Assembly: GCA_044339595.1 (NCBI GenBank)
Contig: JBIIVF010000118.1
Coordinates: 1-7,661 of the forward strand
Reading direction: 5' to 3'
Length of the DNA: 7,661 bases
Source of the DNA: CAZTGZ01 sp044339595
GTDB lineage: Bacteria > Bacteroidota > Bacteroidia > NS11-12g > UBA9320
The notes beneath the pieces were generated by a model. It had not been told where the DNA came from. It saw only the letters and a program-made list of their open reading frames with translations, and did no database searches. Both the position numbers and the translations under genes were made by a program. Shown piece after piece: positions 6,915 through 7,661 of this stretch. How positions within the stretch are numbered: position 1 is the stretch's first letter; each line of letters starts with the position of its first letter.

Positions 6915-7571
6915 ATGCTCAATAAGAATCAAATAGCTCAACGAATCGCACAGGAATTGCGCGATGGATATTATGTAAACCTGGGAATTGGTATACCTAC
7001 TTTGGTAGCCAATTATGTTCCTGAACACATGGAAGTAATCCTCCAAAGTGAAAACGGTTTGCTCGGTATGGGACCTTTCCCTTTTGAAGGCGATGAAAGT
7101 GCCGATCTGATCAATGCCGGCAAACAAACGGTCACCACATTGGCGGGATCTGCCATTTTTGATTCGGCCACCAGCTTTGCCATGATCAGAAGTGGCAGGG
7201 TAGATTTAACCGTATTGGGTGCCATGGAGGTGAATGACAAAGGAGATATTGCCAATTGGAAAATACCGGGTAAGATGGTGAAAGGCATGGGCGGAGCCAT
7301 GGATTTGGTGGCTTCTGCTAAAAATATCATCGTGGCGATGCAGCATTCGAGCAGAGATGGAGAATCAAAAGTGAGAAAGGAACTGACCTTACCCATTACG
7401 GGATTGGGATGTGTGAAAAAAGTAGTAACGGACTTATGTGTGATGGATATTACAGAACGTGGTTTTGAGCTTCGCGAAGTCGCACCCGGAGTGACGGTAG
7501 AAGAAGTAATCGCAAAAACGGATGGGCGGTTGATCGTTGAAGGGGATATTCCGGAAATGTCCTTCCATTAA
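6915..7571 (+). CDS. scoB: 3-oxoacid CoA-transferase (SCOT) subunit B
   Basis: This is the 218-residue beta subunit, of normal length, carrying the active site. LQSENGLLG (43-51) is the COA_TRANSF_2 signature, and Glu46 (codon 7050-7052) is the glutamate that forms the glutamyl-CoA thioester intermediate. Other marks are NLGIGIPT (22-29), GAMEVN (102-107), GKMVKGMGGAMDLV (119-132) and VTDLCVMD (171-178), all typical of the SCOT type. It follows scoA by 20 untranslated bases without a strong Shine-Dalgarno site, so the two are presumably co-transcribed and form a heterotetramer as in other bacterial SCOTs. Both subunits are intact and separate, unlike the fused animal enzyme. The TAA stop (7569-7571) overlaps the stop of a probable convergent gene. 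Confidence 0.94.
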   Translation: MLNKNQIAQRIAQELRDGYYVNLGIGIPTLVANYVPEHMEVILQSENGLLGMGPFPFEGDESADLINAGKQTVTTLAGSAIFDSATSFAMIRSGRVDLTVLGAMEVNDKGDIANWKIPGKMVKGMGGAMDLVASAKNIIVAMQHSSRDGESKVRKELTLPITGLGCVKKVVTDLCVMDITERGFELREVAPGVTVEEVIAKTDGRLIVEGDIPEMSFH

Positions 7572-7661
7572 CGATTGATTCTATATCCACCGGTGCGCTT
7601 AATCTTAACCGGTATGACTTCTTTTCCCTTCAGAATCTTCATATCTATGTTTTCATTCCAG
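7568..7661 (-). CDS. C-terminal end of an unidentified convergent gene (partial)
   Basis: On the minus strand one frame is open from the right edge to a TAA at 7570-7568, giving a 30-residue tail: WNENIDMKILKGKEVIP followed by VKIKRTGGYRINR. The other two minus frames hit stops almost at once (a TGA and a TAG in the first few codons). The alternation of hydrophobic and charged residues looks like the closing strands of a small beta domain; the ILKGKEVIPVKIK part is loosely like the end of a PDZ domain, but that is only an impression. Thirty codons are too few to prove coding, and chance openness is quite possible. Its stop shares the palindrome TTAA with the scoB stop. Confidence 0.45.
   Translation of the reverse strand, partial: WNENIDMKILKGKEVIPVKIKRTGGYRINR

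Noticed and set aside
6546..7396. Minus-strand open frames opposite scoA and scoB.
   Set aside because: They are antisense to two well-conserved enzyme genes, and their translations show no recognisable domain; the codon pattern belongs to the plus strand.
7589..7613. Two ACCGGT copies (7589-7594 and 7608-7613) that could form a hairpin after scoB.
   Set aside because: Each copy is a 6-base palindrome by itself, the loop would be 13 bases, no T-run follows, and the region appears to be coding on the minus strand. Probably chance.
1..7661. A mobile element, CRISPR array, defence cassette or other novel multi-gene system.
   Set aside because: No direct repeat array, transposase, integrase, tRNA junction, toxin-antitoxin pair or nuclease gene is visible. 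All full genes belong to known families with intact active sites.

Overview
The window looks like chromosomal DNA of a free-living or environmental member of the Bacteroidota. The evidence is a large C25-type (gingipain-like) secretion protease with a Bacteroidota-style signal peptide ending in LKA|QN, a C-terminal domain like those handled by the type IX secretion system (T9SS), a TAnnTTTG promoter element, and start codons without good Shine-Dalgarno sites. The DNA is moderately AT-rich throughout, and I see no abrupt compositional break, tRNA, integrase or transposase. Order or genus cannot be told from this sequence.

Layout: (1) 1-981, plus strand: the 3' part of a GT-A-fold glycosyltransferase gene, cut by the left edge. 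(2) 982-1077: a short AT-rich convergent spacer. (3) 1078-6054, minus strand: one very large multidomain C25-family protein of about 1658 residues, PorU2-like, with intact catalytic His and Cys, CARDB-like and Ig-like domains, a probable ILEI/FAM3-like domain and a FlgD-like/T9SS-like C-terminal domain. (4) 6055-6195: a divergent promoter region with an unusual mirrored leader, a long imperfect inverted repeat whose two arms each end in an ATG. (5) 6196-7571, plus strand: the two subunits of a 3-oxoacid CoA-transferase (scoA-scoB), a tight operon with a 20-base gap. (6) 7568-7661, minus strand: the probable last 30 codons of a convergent gene whose stop overlaps the scoB stop.

The genes do not form one obvious pathway. 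The CoA-transferase pair is central metabolism (ketone body/acetoacetate activation). The C25 protein belongs to the cell surface and secretion machinery, and the glycosyltransferase probably works on surface polysaccharide or glycoprotein. The one link visible in the DNA is the shared divergent control region between the C25 gene and scoAB. I found no clear new system. The points most worth checking are the mirrored leader, which also puts the C25 start codon in doubt, and the ILEI-like domain inside the C25 protein.
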